Below are positions 8,691 through 17,027 of a stretch of DNA of 46,669 nt, one piece after another. Source of the DNA: Nitratidesulfovibrio liaohensis. GTDB taxonomy: Bacteria; Desulfobacterota; Desulfovibrionia; Desulfovibrionales; Desulfovibrionaceae. Position 1 is the first letter of the stretch, and the number at the start of each line of letters is the position of its first letter. The position numbers and the translations under genes are program-made. The stretch covers positions 1-46,669 of the forward strand of contig NZ_VSMK01000220.1 in the NCBI RefSeq assembly GCF_011682075.1. The letters run 5' to 3'. Under the pieces are notes generated by a model, which did not search any database, had not been told where the DNA came from, and was given only the letters and a program-made list of their open reading frames with translations.

Positions 8691-9446
8691 TTAGTTCTGA
8701 TTGGCCTTTGCCTGAAGGCTTGCTGCCGCACAACCGCCGAAATCCAATTGATTGTTAGCGCCAAATCTAATTTTGCAACTGTTTACCGTTCCGGAGCAGA
8801 AGTCTAATGAGGGATCACTAACTGGGTTATCATCTTTATCAAAGTATCGGTTTCCAGCATAGGCGCAACCATTGCCGCTACGATACCAGCCACGAGAAGC
8901 CCAATAGCAAACTGACTGAACAAGTCGCGCTGGAATGTAAATTCCATCCATATCCATTGGGCTACTTAGCTCAAACGAGGCAGTCTTGTAGTCAACCTGC
9001 TTTGGTCGCTCAATGAAGTAAACGAATCGTCGATAGTCCCCATCAGCGATGCTTCCGTCTTCATTGATGTTATCGCGCGTAGTAATCCAGATAGTAACCT
9101 TAGCCTTAACTAGACCATTGTATTCACGAATCAATGCGCTAATGCGCTGGTCTACGTTTGATACTGTCAGAGTAACCTTGTTTGCCTTGCCGTCAGAAGT
9201 CATATTGATACCCGAGATACCAAATGGTCGGGGCCCATACTCTTCACCGCGGAAGGTAATTGTCTTCTCTGGCAGTGGCTCTCCGTTCATTTGGGCCAGC
9301 ATGATTTCCTCTGGCGTGTATGAGATGTTTTCATTGTGGAAATTATAAACGAGACTACCAAATGCCGTCCCATCAACCTGGATTAGTGTCACAATCTCGC
9401 CAGGGAAAAGGCTTTGCAACTGATTTTCAAACTTTGGACTTAACAT
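8691..9446 (-). CDS. L: Minor tail protein L, iron-sulfur tail tip protein
   Basis: 251 aa from the ATG at 9446 (MLSPKFENQLQ), with GGAG seven bases upstream; an in-frame TTG four codons earlier is less likely. Cysteines at VCYWASRG, NGCAYAG, LDFCSG and VNSCKI fit the 4Fe-4S ligands described for lambda gpL; a fifth occurs in FGGCAAA. The protein forms a ring of the tail tip between M and J. Confidence 0.85.
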   Translation of the reverse strand: MLSPKFENQLQSLFPGEIVTLIQVDGTAFGSLVYNFHNENISYTPEEIMLAQMNGEPLPEKTITFRGEEYGPRPFGISGINMTSDGKANKVTLTVSNVDQRISALIREYNGLVKAKVTIWITTRDNINEDGSIADGDYRRFVYFIERPKQVDYKTASFELSSPMDMDGIYIPARLVQSVCYWASRGWYRSGNGCAYAGNRYFDKDDNPVSDPSLDFCSGTVNSCKIRFGANNQLDFGGCAAASLQAKANQN

Positions 9447-9460
9447 GATTTTCTCCAATA

Positions 9461-9482
9461 AAAAAAGCCCCTAATGGGGCTT
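9461..9482 (-). terminator. Intrinsic terminator between M and L
   Basis: Hairpin AAGCCCC-TAAT-GGGGCTT (9466-9482) with a U-run on the minus strand. Confidence 0.75.
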
Positions 9483-9485
9483 AGT

Positions 9486-9836
9486 TTAACGCATTGAGCT
9501 AAAGACTTCCACGAATTGCATGCTTACAGTCTGAACTTCGCTACTTAATGGCGTTACACTGATGCTATCTTGCTGAATAACAAACATAGAAGTATCGCCT
9601 TGCGGTGTTCTCCAGAAGAATGGTGTGATGATGTGATTGAAACAGAAATCCATAACCTCACGCCAGTTCTTGTTTGTGTAAGTCATCTGGTAGCTGCGCT
9701 TATTGCTGCGGTATCCTCCCGTCCCTCTTTGTTCATAACCATTGCCAAAGCTAACAATACGCACGTTATTGGTGTTAGAGAATGTCGCGCCTCCATTTTG
9801 AATCTGAGTGCAAAAATTAAACGTATCTAGAGCCAT
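9486..9836 (-). CDS. M: Minor tail protein M
   Basis: 116 aa beginning MALDTFNFCTQIQNGG, with VRIVSFGNGYEQRGTGGYRS and WRTPQGDTSMFVIQ, the recognisable lambda gpM signature. It forms the ring at the distal end of the tail tube. It is followed by a terminator and then L; upstream an HNH gene separates it from the tape measure gene. Confidence 0.88.
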   Translation of the reverse strand: MALDTFNFCTQIQNGGATFSNTNNVRIVSFGNGYEQRGTGGYRSNKRSYQMTYTNKNWREVMDFCFNHIITPFFWRTPQGDTSMFVIQQDSISVTPLSSEVQTVSMQFVEVFSSMR

Positions 9837-9837
9837 A

Positions 9838-10308
9838 TTATTTACCCCCGTGATTTTTGTGATAATTAAGGGCTATCTCTGCGCTTTTTCTCGCTTTTAC
9901 AGCCTCTTCAAAATTGCTTGTTGTTAATAGAATTCTCTTACCTATCTTTGATATAAATTTTTTCTTTGTTTTGCAGTAACTAACCCCGACAACGCCAGTT
10001 TTATTTGATGAGTACATGCTTTTGTTTTTCATGTTATCACTCTTCGTTACCAGTCTTATGTTTGATATGTTGTTGTTTTTTCTAGAGTGGTCAATGTGAT
10101 CAATTTCCATGTCATCAGCTATTCTTCCATTAAACATTTCCCATACAACCCTATGGGCCATTACCTTTACACGCTTGTATTGAACGATTATGTAACCTCT
10201 CTTTTCACAAAAGAAACCAGCAACATCGCCAATATTGTATTGTATTGCTGGCTTTATCTTCCAATAAAGAACGCCATTTCTATAATCAAAAATATCATTC
10301 CAGTTCAT
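9838..10308 (-). CDS. HNH homing endonuclease with AP2-like C-terminal domain
   Basis: 156 aa (MNWNDIFDYRNGVLYWKI). HNH core VMAHRVVWEMFNG and IDHIDHSRKNNNISNIRLV, then NKTGVVGVSY and FEEAVKARKSAEIALNYHKNHGGK. It is AT-richer than the tail genes on either side. Inserted exactly between the tape measure gene and M, ending one base before the M start codon. Unlike its surroundings it carries its own cassette promoter (10332-10381). Confidence 0.88.
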   Translation of the reverse strand: MNWNDIFDYRNGVLYWKIKPAIQYNIGDVAGFFCEKRGYIIVQYKRVKVMAHRVVWEMFNGRIADDMEIDHIDHSRKNNNISNIRLVTKSDNMKNKSMYSSNKTGVVGVSYCKTKKKFISKIGKRILLTTSNFEEAVKARKSAEIALNYHKNHGGK

Positions 10309-10331
10309 TTTATCTCCTTATGATTTTAATG

Positions 10332-10381
10332 AGTTGATTATAGCAAGCCAAATCCTTTTGGCTTTACCATTTTGTGCTATT
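10332..10381 (-). promoter_or_regulatory. Cassette promoter for the HNH gene
   Basis: Minus strand: AATAGCACAAAATGGTAAA (left half intact, right half degenerate), exactly 31 bp, -10 TATAAT (10342-10337). The tape measure stop codon TAA/TAG overlaps the box. Confidence 0.65.
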
Positions 10382-13355
10382 AGTTGAAACCTCTCAAATA
10401 AGCAAAGGCTCTGCCGCCCTGCTGGAAAGACTGAGCAATCTCTTCTGCTACAATTGCCTTAACGCCATTTTGCAGCGCCTTGGCCTGTTCCGGGTCGCTT
10501 CCAATCCCACTATTAACGTTAACGGTTATTCCGCTAACATTAACATCTGCACCACCAGAAACCAAGCCGCCATTTGCATAGCCCGAAGGCCCGCCTACAA
10601 CACCGCCATTTGCGTAACCTCTCATCAATGCGTAAAGGTTTTTAACACCAATCCTGCTTGTTGCTTCTTTTGTGAATACAAACTCCCCCTTATGTACAGT
10701 GCCTGCTGGTTGATATTTTCCACCGTCTCCAGTGTAACCGCCGCTAGCAAAGCCACCGCCAATCGCAGATGCGATAGACCCAATCGCGCCACCAGTACCA
10801 CCAAAGCTACTTAAGCTAGACTCGATAGCCTTAACAATAAGAAGCTGAGTTGCAATTCTTGCAATCTGCTTGAGTATGTTTACAGTAAACTCCCTGAAGT
10901 TTGTTTCTCCAGTGGTTACAAGGTCAGTAATCTGGTCAGTAATGCCTTCAAATACCTTAGTGGTTAAACTTCCGGCAATTGAGAAAGCATCTGTAGCGCT
11001 TTCAGCCCAGTTAGCAAAGGATTGATTCACGCCAGCAAGCCAGTTTTCACGTAGCGCATCCTCTTGAGCATAGAAATTACGCCTTGCTTCGAGTAAAGCC
11101 TGAAAATCAGTGTCATCTACAGAGCCACCTTTGTTTACCTGATTGGACTGAAGCGCCTGAAGCTCTTTTGCTCTCTGCTTCTCCCTGTCAGATAAATTAG
11201 CAGCAAGCGAAACATTATTTGCTTCATTCTTAATCTGCACAGTCTTCTTAAGGTTGTCATCAAGTAACTTGTTTGACCTCTCCTGAAGCACAATCTGGTC
11301 ACCAAGCTCAGCCTTCTGTTTAGCCTGTTCAAGAATGATATTCTTCTGCGCAAGTAACTTGGCTTGTGATTTTGTAAGCGTACCATCCGCTTGCCTTTGC
11401 TCAAGTATTGCAAACTTCGCTTCTTCCTGGAATAACTGCTTGCGTTCGTTGCTTATTACATCACTTATTTTCTTGTGCTCTTGTAAAACCTTCAGCTGAG
11501 CCTGAAGAGCAAGAACACCAGATTCATAAGATAAAGTTAAATCCCTTTCTGCCTTACCCCTTTCTGTCCTGTTTTTAATTATGGCGTCTAGCTCATCTTT
11601 GAGTTGCTTCCTCCTGCTCTCAAACTCCTTATCAGTTGATGGGTTATTCCCGTTCAGGTTAATGTTATTGTTGCTATCGATATAACCAAGTTCGCCTTTC
11701 CTGATTCTCGCATCTCGCTCGGCTATGCTTTTTGCTAGCTCATCGTTTTGCTTCTTGGCTGCATCAACAACCTTTTGCTGCTCAGCAATTACCTCATTTC
11801 CTACATCACCAAGCCCAGGGATTGATTGCAGTGTCTTGGTTGCAGCTATGGCGAACTCACCCAAGATAATATCACCAGAGTTTATGAGCATCCTTATCTG
11901 CTCAATCGTCCCGGCAACAACGTCAGTTATTAAGTTAAGGGCCCCAAGTGTCCTTTTGCCGATAGCGTCCCAAATCTCACTCACAAACTTCCTGAAGCTA
12001 TTCCAGGCAGTTTCAAGAGGACTAAGGCTTAGCGCAACGTCATCGAGCCTGTTTTCCATAACTTCAGCAAATATCTCAGTGGCCGCAGATGCTGCCGCTG
12101 TCTCACCGGCTGTCTTCCTGATGTTCTCAATGTATTTAAGCTGCCCGGGTTGCAGGAAGTTAAATTGCTTATCAAGCTCAGCAAGTCCTTTTACCGGGTC
12201 TTTTGTGATTTTGTCAAAGTACTCAAGGATTGTCTTTGAGTCTGTTGATGTAACAGTTGCCCACTGAGCAGTTGCTTTGGTTATCTTATCTATTTGTGTA
12301 AGCGTAAGATTTCCGCTCGCCACCAGGCTATTCGCTATCTCCTGAATAAGTCCGCGCGTAGCCAGTGTTGACCTCTCAATTCCATCAACAACCTGATTTA
12401 TCTGCGCCGTAGACGTGATAGTTGAGTTGCCAACCAGTGTTATCGTTGATGCGAGTCCTCGAGTATTCTTGTCTGCCTGATAAGCCGCAACACCAAGAGC
12501 ACCAAGAGCTAAACCCAAAGTCCCAACAACTGCTGTTAATGGGTTGATGGCCGCTAATGCAAACCTTGCGGTGTTAGCAATGCCGCCAAAACTATCCTTA
12601 ATCTGACCGCCCTGCTGAATTGCAATGAGCCAAATAGGAATACCACCAGCAAGAGAGGTTCCGATATCTGTAATCTGGGCTGGTAACTGTCTGATTGCCT
12701 GCTTGTATTGCCCCGCGCTTAAACCTGACTTAACAAAAGCGGAACTCTGCTTCTGCAATTGAACAGCTGACGACTCAGCGGCATTTCCAATCCTGTCGAT
12801 AATCGGTGCAGCTTTGTCACTGACGCCTAGCTGAGCAGCCTTAAGCTGAAGGAGCTCAGTCCTTGTCATGGTTGCCGCGTTAGCCTCGTTCTCAAGCGAT
12901 TGAATGAACTTCTGTGCGGTTGCTGTTGCCTTTTCCTTATCTATTGACGCCTGTAGCGCAGCCCTTCCTTCCTCGCTAAGGGCAGTTTTAGACCTTTTTA
13001 GCTTATTTATTTGAGTTTCAAGGACCTCACCTAACCTAAAGAACTCTTCATCTGGAATCACGCCAGATTCAAATGCTTTATCCAAATCTGTTGCTGCTTT
13101 CTGCAACTTCTGGAGTTTGGCGGCGGTTGGGTCTATTGCTCGCTGAAGTGATGCGAAAGACTTGCGCTGCTCATCAAGTTGCCTTGCGGTGTCCCTGGCT
13201 TGAGTCTTAGCAACAAGCTCGGCGTTGATGAAGCTATTGATGCCAGTTGCAGCTTGCTCGTTTGCTTGCCTGAATTTCTGTAATGATTGCGTACCCTTAT
13301 CGACCTGAGCGACGTCGACGGCTAGCGTGATACCAGCAATTTCGTTAGTTGCCAT
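10380..13355 (-). CDS. Tape measure protein
   Basis: 991 aa, SD GGAGACAAT before the ATG. Long coiled-coil stretches occupy most of the first 220 and residues about 500-720. A hydrophobic zone lies near 265-295 (NPLTAVVGTLGLALGALG). The C-terminus has the tape-measure ending GGYTGDGGKYQPAGTVHKGEFVF and the glycine-rich ANGGVVGGPSGYANGG. It sets tail length (at the usual ratio, roughly 150 nm) and is thought to enter the cell envelope on DNA injection. Follows the G/GT chaperones as in all lambda-like tails. Confidence 0.93.
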   Translation of the reverse strand: MATNEIAGITLAVDVAQVDKGTQSLQKFRQANEQAATGINSFINAELVAKTQARDTARQLDEQRKSFASLQRAIDPTAAKLQKLQKAATDLDKAFESGVIPDEEFFRLGEVLETQINKLKRSKTALSEEGRAALQASIDKEKATATAQKFIQSLENEANAATMTRTELLQLKAAQLGVSDKAAPIIDRIGNAAESSAVQLQKQSSAFVKSGLSAGQYKQAIRQLPAQITDIGTSLAGGIPIWLIAIQQGGQIKDSFGGIANTARFALAAINPLTAVVGTLGLALGALGVAAYQADKNTRGLASTITLVGNSTITSTAQINQVVDGIERSTLATRGLIQEIANSLVASGNLTLTQIDKITKATAQWATVTSTDSKTILEYFDKITKDPVKGLAELDKQFNFLQPGQLKYIENIRKTAGETAAASAATEIFAEVMENRLDDVALSLSPLETAWNSFRKFVSEIWDAIGKRTLGALNLITDVVAGTIEQIRMLINSGDIILGEFAIAATKTLQSIPGLGDVGNEVIAEQQKVVDAAKKQNDELAKSIAERDARIRKGELGYIDSNNNINLNGNNPSTDKEFESRRKQLKDELDAIIKNRTERGKAERDLTLSYESGVLALQAQLKVLQEHKKISDVISNERKQLFQEEAKFAILEQRQADGTLTKSQAKLLAQKNIILEQAKQKAELGDQIVLQERSNKLLDDNLKKTVQIKNEANNVSLAANLSDREKQRAKELQALQSNQVNKGGSVDDTDFQALLEARRNFYAQEDALRENWLAGVNQSFANWAESATDAFSIAGSLTTKVFEGITDQITDLVTTGETNFREFTVNILKQIARIATQLLIVKAIESSLSSFGGTGGAIGSIASAIGGGFASGGYTGDGGKYQPAGTVHKGEFVFTKEATSRIGVKNLYALMRGYANGGVVGGPSGYANGGLVSGGADVNVSGITVNVNSGIGSDPEQAKALQNGVKAIVAEEIAQSFQQGGRAFAYLRGFN

Positions 13356-13369
13356 ATTGTCTCCATAAT

Positions 13370-13394
13370 AAAAAAGCCACCCCGAAGGATGGCT
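13370..13394 (-). terminator. Intrinsic terminator between gpGT and tape measure
   Basis: Stem AGCCA..TGGCT (13375-13394, with internal CC/GG pairs) and a U-run on the minus strand; it overlaps the stop of the T frame. Confidence 0.6.
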
Positions 13395-13710
13395 ATTTCT
13401 TGGCGTTCATCATATCCAAGGCCTTGGCCTCGAGTATTCTGATATCGTTAAGTACCATTTCGTCATCATCTATTTTATAGACTTTGAACAAGAATGGAAG
13501 GCAATTATAATCAAGGCCTGTGGCTCCACAAGCACCTACTCGCCATTGAGTTGACATGGCACAGTACACATCCCAGCTTTGCATCATTGTTTCATCGAAG
13601 AACAATTCTTCAGGCTCCTCACCTTCGTAATCGGAACGTTTCATTCCGATAGCTTCTAGCTCGGCATCCGTTGGTGGCGACTGGTATTGTAAGTATACTG
13701 CGCGTTTTAG
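13393..13710 (-). CDS. Tail chaperone T domain, expressed as GT fusion by -1 frameshift
   Basis: The frame is open from the slip site at 13710 down to the TAG at 13393, giving 105 residues after the shift (KLKRAVYLQYQSPPTDAELE... then MKRSDYEGEEPEELFFDETM...). An ATG at 13644 could give a free 83-aa form but has no SD. As in lambda T, it should be made only fused to G (about 209 aa in all), where it recruits the tail tube protein while G coats the tape measure. Confidence 0.85.
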   Translation of the reverse strand, partial: LKRAVYLQYQSPPTDAELEAIGMKRSDYEGEEPEELFFDETMMQSWDVYCAMSTQWRVGACGATGLDYNCLPFLFKVYKIDDDEMVLNDIRILEAKALDMMNAKK

Positions 13711-14021
13711 TTTTTTACTCGCTGCCCTGCCAGTGCTTTCATATAGCTATCCATCAAAGATGGCACAGCGCCAGGGAAAAGGTTTGCAAACTCATCTACG
13801 TTTTCATCGTTAAATGGCTCTTCTAAATCCCAGTCAGAGCAGACTTCGCTAATCAGTTCCTTAGTGCTAAAGTTTTCACGATTAAGAATCTCCTGCAACT
13901 CAGATGATTTCTTGTGCTTAACTGTCAGTACAACTTCTGCGTCCTCGCCATTTGCAAGCTGAAACTTAACTGGAAGTTTAAAGTCAGGAAGCGCCTTAAG
14001 TGAAAGTTTAAATTTTGCCAT
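13707..14021 (-). CDS. G: Tail assembly chaperone G
   Basis: 104 aa (MAKFKLSLKALPDFKLPVKF), SD AAGGAG. The first half is beta-rich, then helical and acidic (SDWDLEEPFNDENVDEFANLF), as in gpG-type chaperones. Its last codons GTA AAA AAC TAA form a slippery site just before the stop, so a fraction of ribosomes continue into T. Located directly before the tape measure gene. Preceded by a good sigma-70 promoter (14052-14080). Confidence 0.87.
   Translation of the reverse strand: MAKFKLSLKALPDFKLPVKFQLANGEDAEVVLTVKHKKSSELQEILNRENFSTKELISEVCSDWDLEEPFNDENVDEFANLFPGAVPSLMDSYMKALAGQRVKN
13710..13716 (-). other. Programmed -1 frameshift site (A AAA AAC)
   Basis: On the minus strand the G frame reads gtA AAA AAC TAA, a perfect X XXY YYZ heptamer directly before the stop. 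Slipping back one base gives CTA AAA CGC GCA..., open for 105 codons into T. Both position and heptamer fit the conserved lambda-type G-GT frameshift. Confidence 0.88.
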
Positions 14022-14051
14022 CTCGTTTATCTCCTTTGTTTATGTTGAACG

Positions 14052-14080
14052 ATTATATTACTTAGTGTTTTCTTTTGCAA
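14052..14080 (-). promoter_or_regulatory. Sigma-70 promoter for the tail chaperone/tape measure genes
   Basis: Minus strand TTGCAA (14080-14075), 17-bp spacer, TATAAT (14057-14052). Lies between the 66-aa gene and G, just after the upstream gene ends. Confidence 0.55.
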
Positions 14081-14105
14081 TCTTAGCGGCTGAGTCCTTG
14101 CAAAC

Positions 14106-14306
14106 CTATTTGCCATATTTCATGATTTGGTCAACTTTACCACCAACAAGCGACTGACATGCTCGCTCAGCTTTAGCAAATTCAACAGTGTATTTGTTTG
14201 CTTTTGCGTTTGAATCAGCCTCTCCAGTTGGATTAACAATCTGAACTACTGCATAGAAAGCAGCCAGAACCGCAGCAAGTTTGATGATATTTTTTACGTT
14301 TTTCAT
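14106..14306 (-). CDS. Small secreted or membrane-anchored protein of unknown function
   Basis: 66 aa (MKNVKNIIKLAAVLAAFYAVVQIVNP). A basic N-terminus and one hydrophobic helix (about 8-25) suggest a signal anchor; the rest is soluble and charged. It sits inside the late operon between tail tube and chaperone genes, yet has its own cassette promoter (14322-14385) with the early-type leader. That makes it look like an inserted early gene and not a structural one. Confidence 0.6.
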   Translation of the reverse strand: MKNVKNIIKLAAVLAAFYAVVQIVNPTGEADSNAKANKYTVEFAKAERACQSLVGGKVDQIMKYGK

Positions 14307-14321
14307 TTCATTAATCTCTCA

Positions 14322-14385
14322 ATTCGTTTCGATGAATTAACTATACAGTAATCCGAGATTTAGTCTTTAACAAAAAGTGCTATCA
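14322..14385 (-). promoter_or_regulatory. Cassette promoter for the 66-aa gene
   Basis: Minus strand GATAGCACTTTTTGTTAA (14385-14367), 32 bp, TATAGT (14345-14340), then TCATCGAAACGAATTG. Typical early cassette placed within the late region. Confidence 0.75.
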
Positions 14386-14387
14386 AT

Positions 14388-14411
14388 AAAAAACCCTCCG
14401 AAGAGGGTTAA
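14388..14411 (-). terminator. Intrinsic terminator after the tail tube gene
   Basis: Hairpin ACCCTC-CGAA-GAGGGT followed on the minus strand by a U-run; separates tail tube from the 66-aa gene. Confidence 0.75.
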
Positions 14412-14414
14412 TTT

Positions 14415-15074
14415 TTATGCCAGCTCAGAAGCTACAGAACTCAGCCTGCCACGGATAGATACCGCGATTGATACCGTTTCGATTTCGTTAACACCAATGC
14501 TCGGGGTGTCGTTGAAAGCGATGGTGCCAGACTGAAGGCGCATCTCACTGGCGCGAGGTACGAACAGGCGAATAGCAACAACAGCACCAGATTCGTCATA
14601 GTTACGCAAAATCGGATAAACCGGGTTGGTGTATTCGTGCGCAAACGTGTAAGTGTTGGTTACCGCAGACTTATAGGTTGGAATCTGCTGCTCACGGTCA
14701 TCAGACAAGCACTGGAAGTTAACGAACTGCTGTTCACCACCGTCAGTGGATACGTCCTGAACACAAGGAACCTCAAACCAGCTAAGAATCTTAACCACTT
14801 CGCCAGTTAAACCGGCCGGGAACTTGGTGGTGTTGGAGGTATCAATACCTTCAACGGTTACAGTTGAACCAGATACTGCGGTAACGCGAACTTGCTTGTC
14901 AGCCAGCAGGGTTGAAGCTGAGCTGGTAAACAGAAGGTAATCACCGCGAGCAATATCTGCAACGCTGGATAAAGTTAAAACAGGAGTAACGGCGTTGGAA
15001 ATCGCGGTTACGTCGATAGTAGCTCCCCTGGTGCCTTCTACGAAGACCTGAGTGCCGTTACTAAGATGGGCCAT
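14415..15074 (-). CDS. Major tail tube protein
   Basis: 219 aa (MAHLSNGTQVFVEGTRGATI). Beta-rich with repeated small residues and an NYDESGAVVAIRLFVPRASEM segment; size and place (after the tail terminator gene, before the chaperones) match T1-type tail tube proteins. It polymerises into the hexameric rings of the tail tube. Strong SD and a terminator directly after the gene fit high-level, separately bounded expression. Confidence 0.83.
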   Translation of the reverse strand: MAHLSNGTQVFVEGTRGATIDVTAISNAVTPVLTLSSVADIARGDYLLFTSSASTLLADKQVRVTAVSGSTVTVEGIDTSNTTKFPAGLTGEVVKILSWFEVPCVQDVSTDGGEQQFVNFQCLSDDREQQIPTYKSAVTNTYTFAHEYTNPVYPILRNYDESGAVVAIRLFVPRASEMRLQSGTIAFNDTPSIGVNEIETVSIAVSIRGRLSSVASELA

Positions 15075-15085
15075 ATATTTTCCTT

Positions 15086-15484
15086 TTAGTCTAGACGAAC
15101 ATAGAAACGAACTGGAATGAACCAGCCATATTGTGACTTCACTACTGGGTGAACTACTCCGCCCTCATAAATGTAGCCTGTGTCAAGCATTGTACCATCA
15201 GTCATTGATTCTGCCAATTGATTAGCAATTCTCCTTGCGGTATCGATACCATCTCCAGGTGAGAAGAAGATTGATACTTGAACCATGCCCACATAATATT
15301 TACACTTTCTGCTTATCCCGTATGTTACAGTATCAGCTTCTGTGTAGTCATACTTGAACCACATTCCACCATTATTTGGTGGGGAGAAAGCTACATTTTC
15401 GTAAGCAATTGGATATCTGACTGGTAATGTTTTTACTAAATCAGTTACAAACCTTCTTGATGCTAAAGATAATTCATATTGCAT
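15086..15484 (-). CDS. Tail terminator-like protein
   Basis: 132 aa (MQYELSLASRRFVTDLVKTL). Pattern and position (between the neck protein and tail tube genes) fit DUF4128/gpU-like tail terminators, which cap the finished tail tube and join it to the head. Contains VQVSIFFSPGDGIDTARRIANQLAES. Its ATG overlaps the stop of the upstream gene. Confidence 0.65.
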   Translation of the reverse strand: MQYELSLASRRFVTDLVKTLPVRYPIAYENVAFSPPNNGGMWFKYDYTEADTVTYGISRKCKYYVGMVQVSIFFSPGDGIDTARRIANQLAESMTDGTMLDTGYIYEGGVVHPVVKSQYGWFIPVRFYVRLD

Positions 15485-15921
15485 TATCGCTTACTCCTAG
15501 CTTCAGCTACTGCCTCTTCAAAATACCTGCCAAGCCTGATATTAACAACGCCAAGAACACCCGCTGGCGCTTGCCTTGATGACCCGTATTCAAGGCCAGA
15601 CGCATAATCAAGGCGGTTGGTGATGTAGATAACTTTTGTGGCACTGGAGTTAGCAACTGCCCTCGCCTGCCTGGCTAATGAAGCCTTAGTTTCATTTCCT
15701 GATTTGTCATAATCATTTAATGATTGCTGGGCTGGTGAGTTGGCGGTGATTTGCCAGTTTGCTTTGAACCTACCAGTATCTACAGGAGACAAATCAACAA
15801 TAGCATTTGCCGCTTTAATTACAGTTCCGGAAACAATGTCCGAGAAGCCATCATCAGCCCTTGAAATCCAATTATTAATAGAGTTGGTGAAGGTGGCTAA
15901 GCCACCAACATTGTTAGCCAT
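15484..15921 (-). CDS. Neck/tail completion protein (HK97 gp10-like)
   Basis: 145 aa from the ATG at 15921 (MANNVGGLATF), preceded by AGGAGG ten bases upstream; an in-frame TTG three codons earlier is less likely. SPVDTGRFKANWQITAN and TNRLDYASGLEYGSSRQAPAG are the hallmark segments of the HK97-gp10/gpZ-type tail completion family. Works at the head-tail joint. Overlaps both neighbours slightly. Confidence 0.75.
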   Translation of the reverse strand: MANNVGGLATFTNSINNWISRADDGFSDIVSGTVIKAANAIVDLSPVDTGRFKANWQITANSPAQQSLNDYDKSGNETKASLARQARAVANSSATKVIYITNRLDYASGLEYGSSRQAPAGVLGVVNIRLGRYFEEAVAEARSKR

Positions 15922-16285
15922 AAGTAGCAATCCTCCTAAGGATGGGTCTGTAAGCCACTACAGTACCCGTTGGTTTAACTGGTCTTGGGTCAACCACTAC
16001 GTAAGTTTCACTATCTACGATAATCTTATAGCCTTGCAGGATAGGAACTTCAGAAGTGAAGATTCCACGCTTGTCGCCAAACTGGATATATTCTCCATCA
16101 ATATCCCTATTCTTAATCTCCCTTACTAAACCCTTAATCAAAGCAACGCCACCAGATACCGGAACCTCAACACCATCAACAATCTCAACGCCGCCCTTAC
16201 CTGTTTTCATGGTGAAAGTGCCATCGCCATCGCTAAAGATATTGATTCCCGTGCGCATTAATGATTCTACTTGAGAATAATTCAT
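15914..16285 (-). CDS. Head closure / head-tail joining protein
   Basis: 123 aa from the ATG at 16285 (MNYSQVESLMRTGINIFSDG), which overlaps the upstream stop (TGATG); the frame is open upstream only inside that neighbour. Beta-rich with VPVSGGVALIKGLVREIKNRDIDG and VDSETYVVVDPRPVKPTGTVVAY, as in SPP1 gp16/DUF-type stoppers. Function inferred mainly from order: adaptor, stopper, neck, tail terminator. Confidence 0.6.
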   Translation of the reverse strand: MNYSQVESLMRTGINIFSDGDGTFTMKTGKGGVEIVDGVEVPVSGGVALIKGLVREIKNRDIDGEYIQFGDKRGIFTSEVPILQGYKIIVDSETYVVVDPRPVKPTGTVVAYRPILRRIATYG

Positions 16286-16677
16286 CAGCAACCGCACCCA
16301 CGCCCAGAGGACGAAATTAAACCAAAGCCGCCACCTTTCTTGCGAAGGAGATTCCAATAAAGACGACCCCATGGAGTAGCTGTTAGTGATGATTGGGTTT
16401 GAGAGCTTGATTCGTAGCTAATAGAGAATTCACCGCTCAGGGAGTAACTGGCTACCTTCTTGCCATAATCATCTAGTGACTCATTCTGCTTAAGTGCACC
16501 ATCAAGAAAGGCTATGTGTAAAGTGTATAGCGCCAAAGCCTTGTAAGCATCATCACCAAACTTACTGGCGCAGATGTATAGCTTTGCCAGTTCAAGCCAT
16601 ACGTCCAGAGTTTCATCCGGCACGTTACGCAAAGCAGGAACTAACGATCTCATAAAGACTAGTGCTTGTTCGTTCAT
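16285..16677 (-). CDS. Head-tail adaptor (DUF4054-like)
   Basis: 130 aa from the ATG at 16677 (MNEQALVFMRSLVPAL). Mostly helical: FGDDAYKALALYTLHIAFLDGA followed by GKKVASYSLSGEFSISYESS and TPWGRLYWNLLRKKGGG, a pattern I associate with DUF4054/gp6-like connectors that bind under the portal. The C-terminus is unusually Gly/Cys rich (SSSGRGCGC). Confidence 0.7.
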   Translation of the reverse strand: MNEQALVFMRSLVPALRNVPDETLDVWLELAKLYICASKFGDDAYKALALYTLHIAFLDGALKQNESLDDYGKKVASYSLSGEFSISYESSSQTQSSLTATPWGRLYWNLLRKKGGGFGLISSSGRGCGC

Positions 16678-16718
16678 AAAACCCCCATACAAAAACGGAC
16701 GCCGAAGCGCCCATTTGG

Positions 16719-16964
16719 TTATTTATATTCCTGACCAGTCTGAGCCTCGTCAATGGTCTTCGGTTCTTTTCGCTTTTTCTTACTGTTGATTTCTTGTGCC
16801 ACTTCTTTTGTTGCCTTGTAGTCACCTTCAATGGTGAGTTTGCCTTCAGCAATCAGACGCTTCAGTCCGTCACAAAGTTCATTTGCTTCAATTGTGTCGC
16901 CTGGTAAGTATTTATCACCCTTGTAAACAATCATGCACGCGCCACTGTGTTCTAACTTAATCAT
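16719..16964 (-). CDS. Small protein of unknown function after the capsid gene
   Basis: 81 aa (MIKLEHSGACMIVYKGDKYLPGD). Soluble; C-terminal 30 residues are strongly charged (INSKKKRKEPKTIDEAQTGQEYK). Genes of this kind commonly follow the capsid gene in siphoviruses and some are minor head proteins; I cannot assign more. SD AAAGGAGAAA. Separated from the capsid gene by a terminator and a possible promoter. Confidence 0.6.
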   Translation of the reverse strand: MIKLEHSGACMIVYKGDKYLPGDTIEANELCDGLKRLIAEGKLTIEGDYKATKEVAQEINSKKKRKEPKTIDEAQTGQEYK

Positions 16965-16994
16965 TACTTTCTCCTTTGTTTATCTGATTTGGTG

Positions 16995-17023
16995 ATTATA
17001 ACCCAACAATTCCATTTGGTACA
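16995..17023 (-). promoter_or_regulatory. Possible promoter downstream of the capsid terminator
   Basis: Minus strand TTATAATCACC gives a perfect -10 (TATAAT, 17000-16995); the -35 (TGTACC) is poor. It would restart transcription of the connector genes after the capsid terminator. Confidence 0.35.
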
Positions 17024-17027
17024 GACG

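Noticed and set aside
8678-8764. Longer start for the K peptidase
   Set aside because: It would lie entirely inside the L gene; the ATG at 8677 has GAGGGA and matches the family start.
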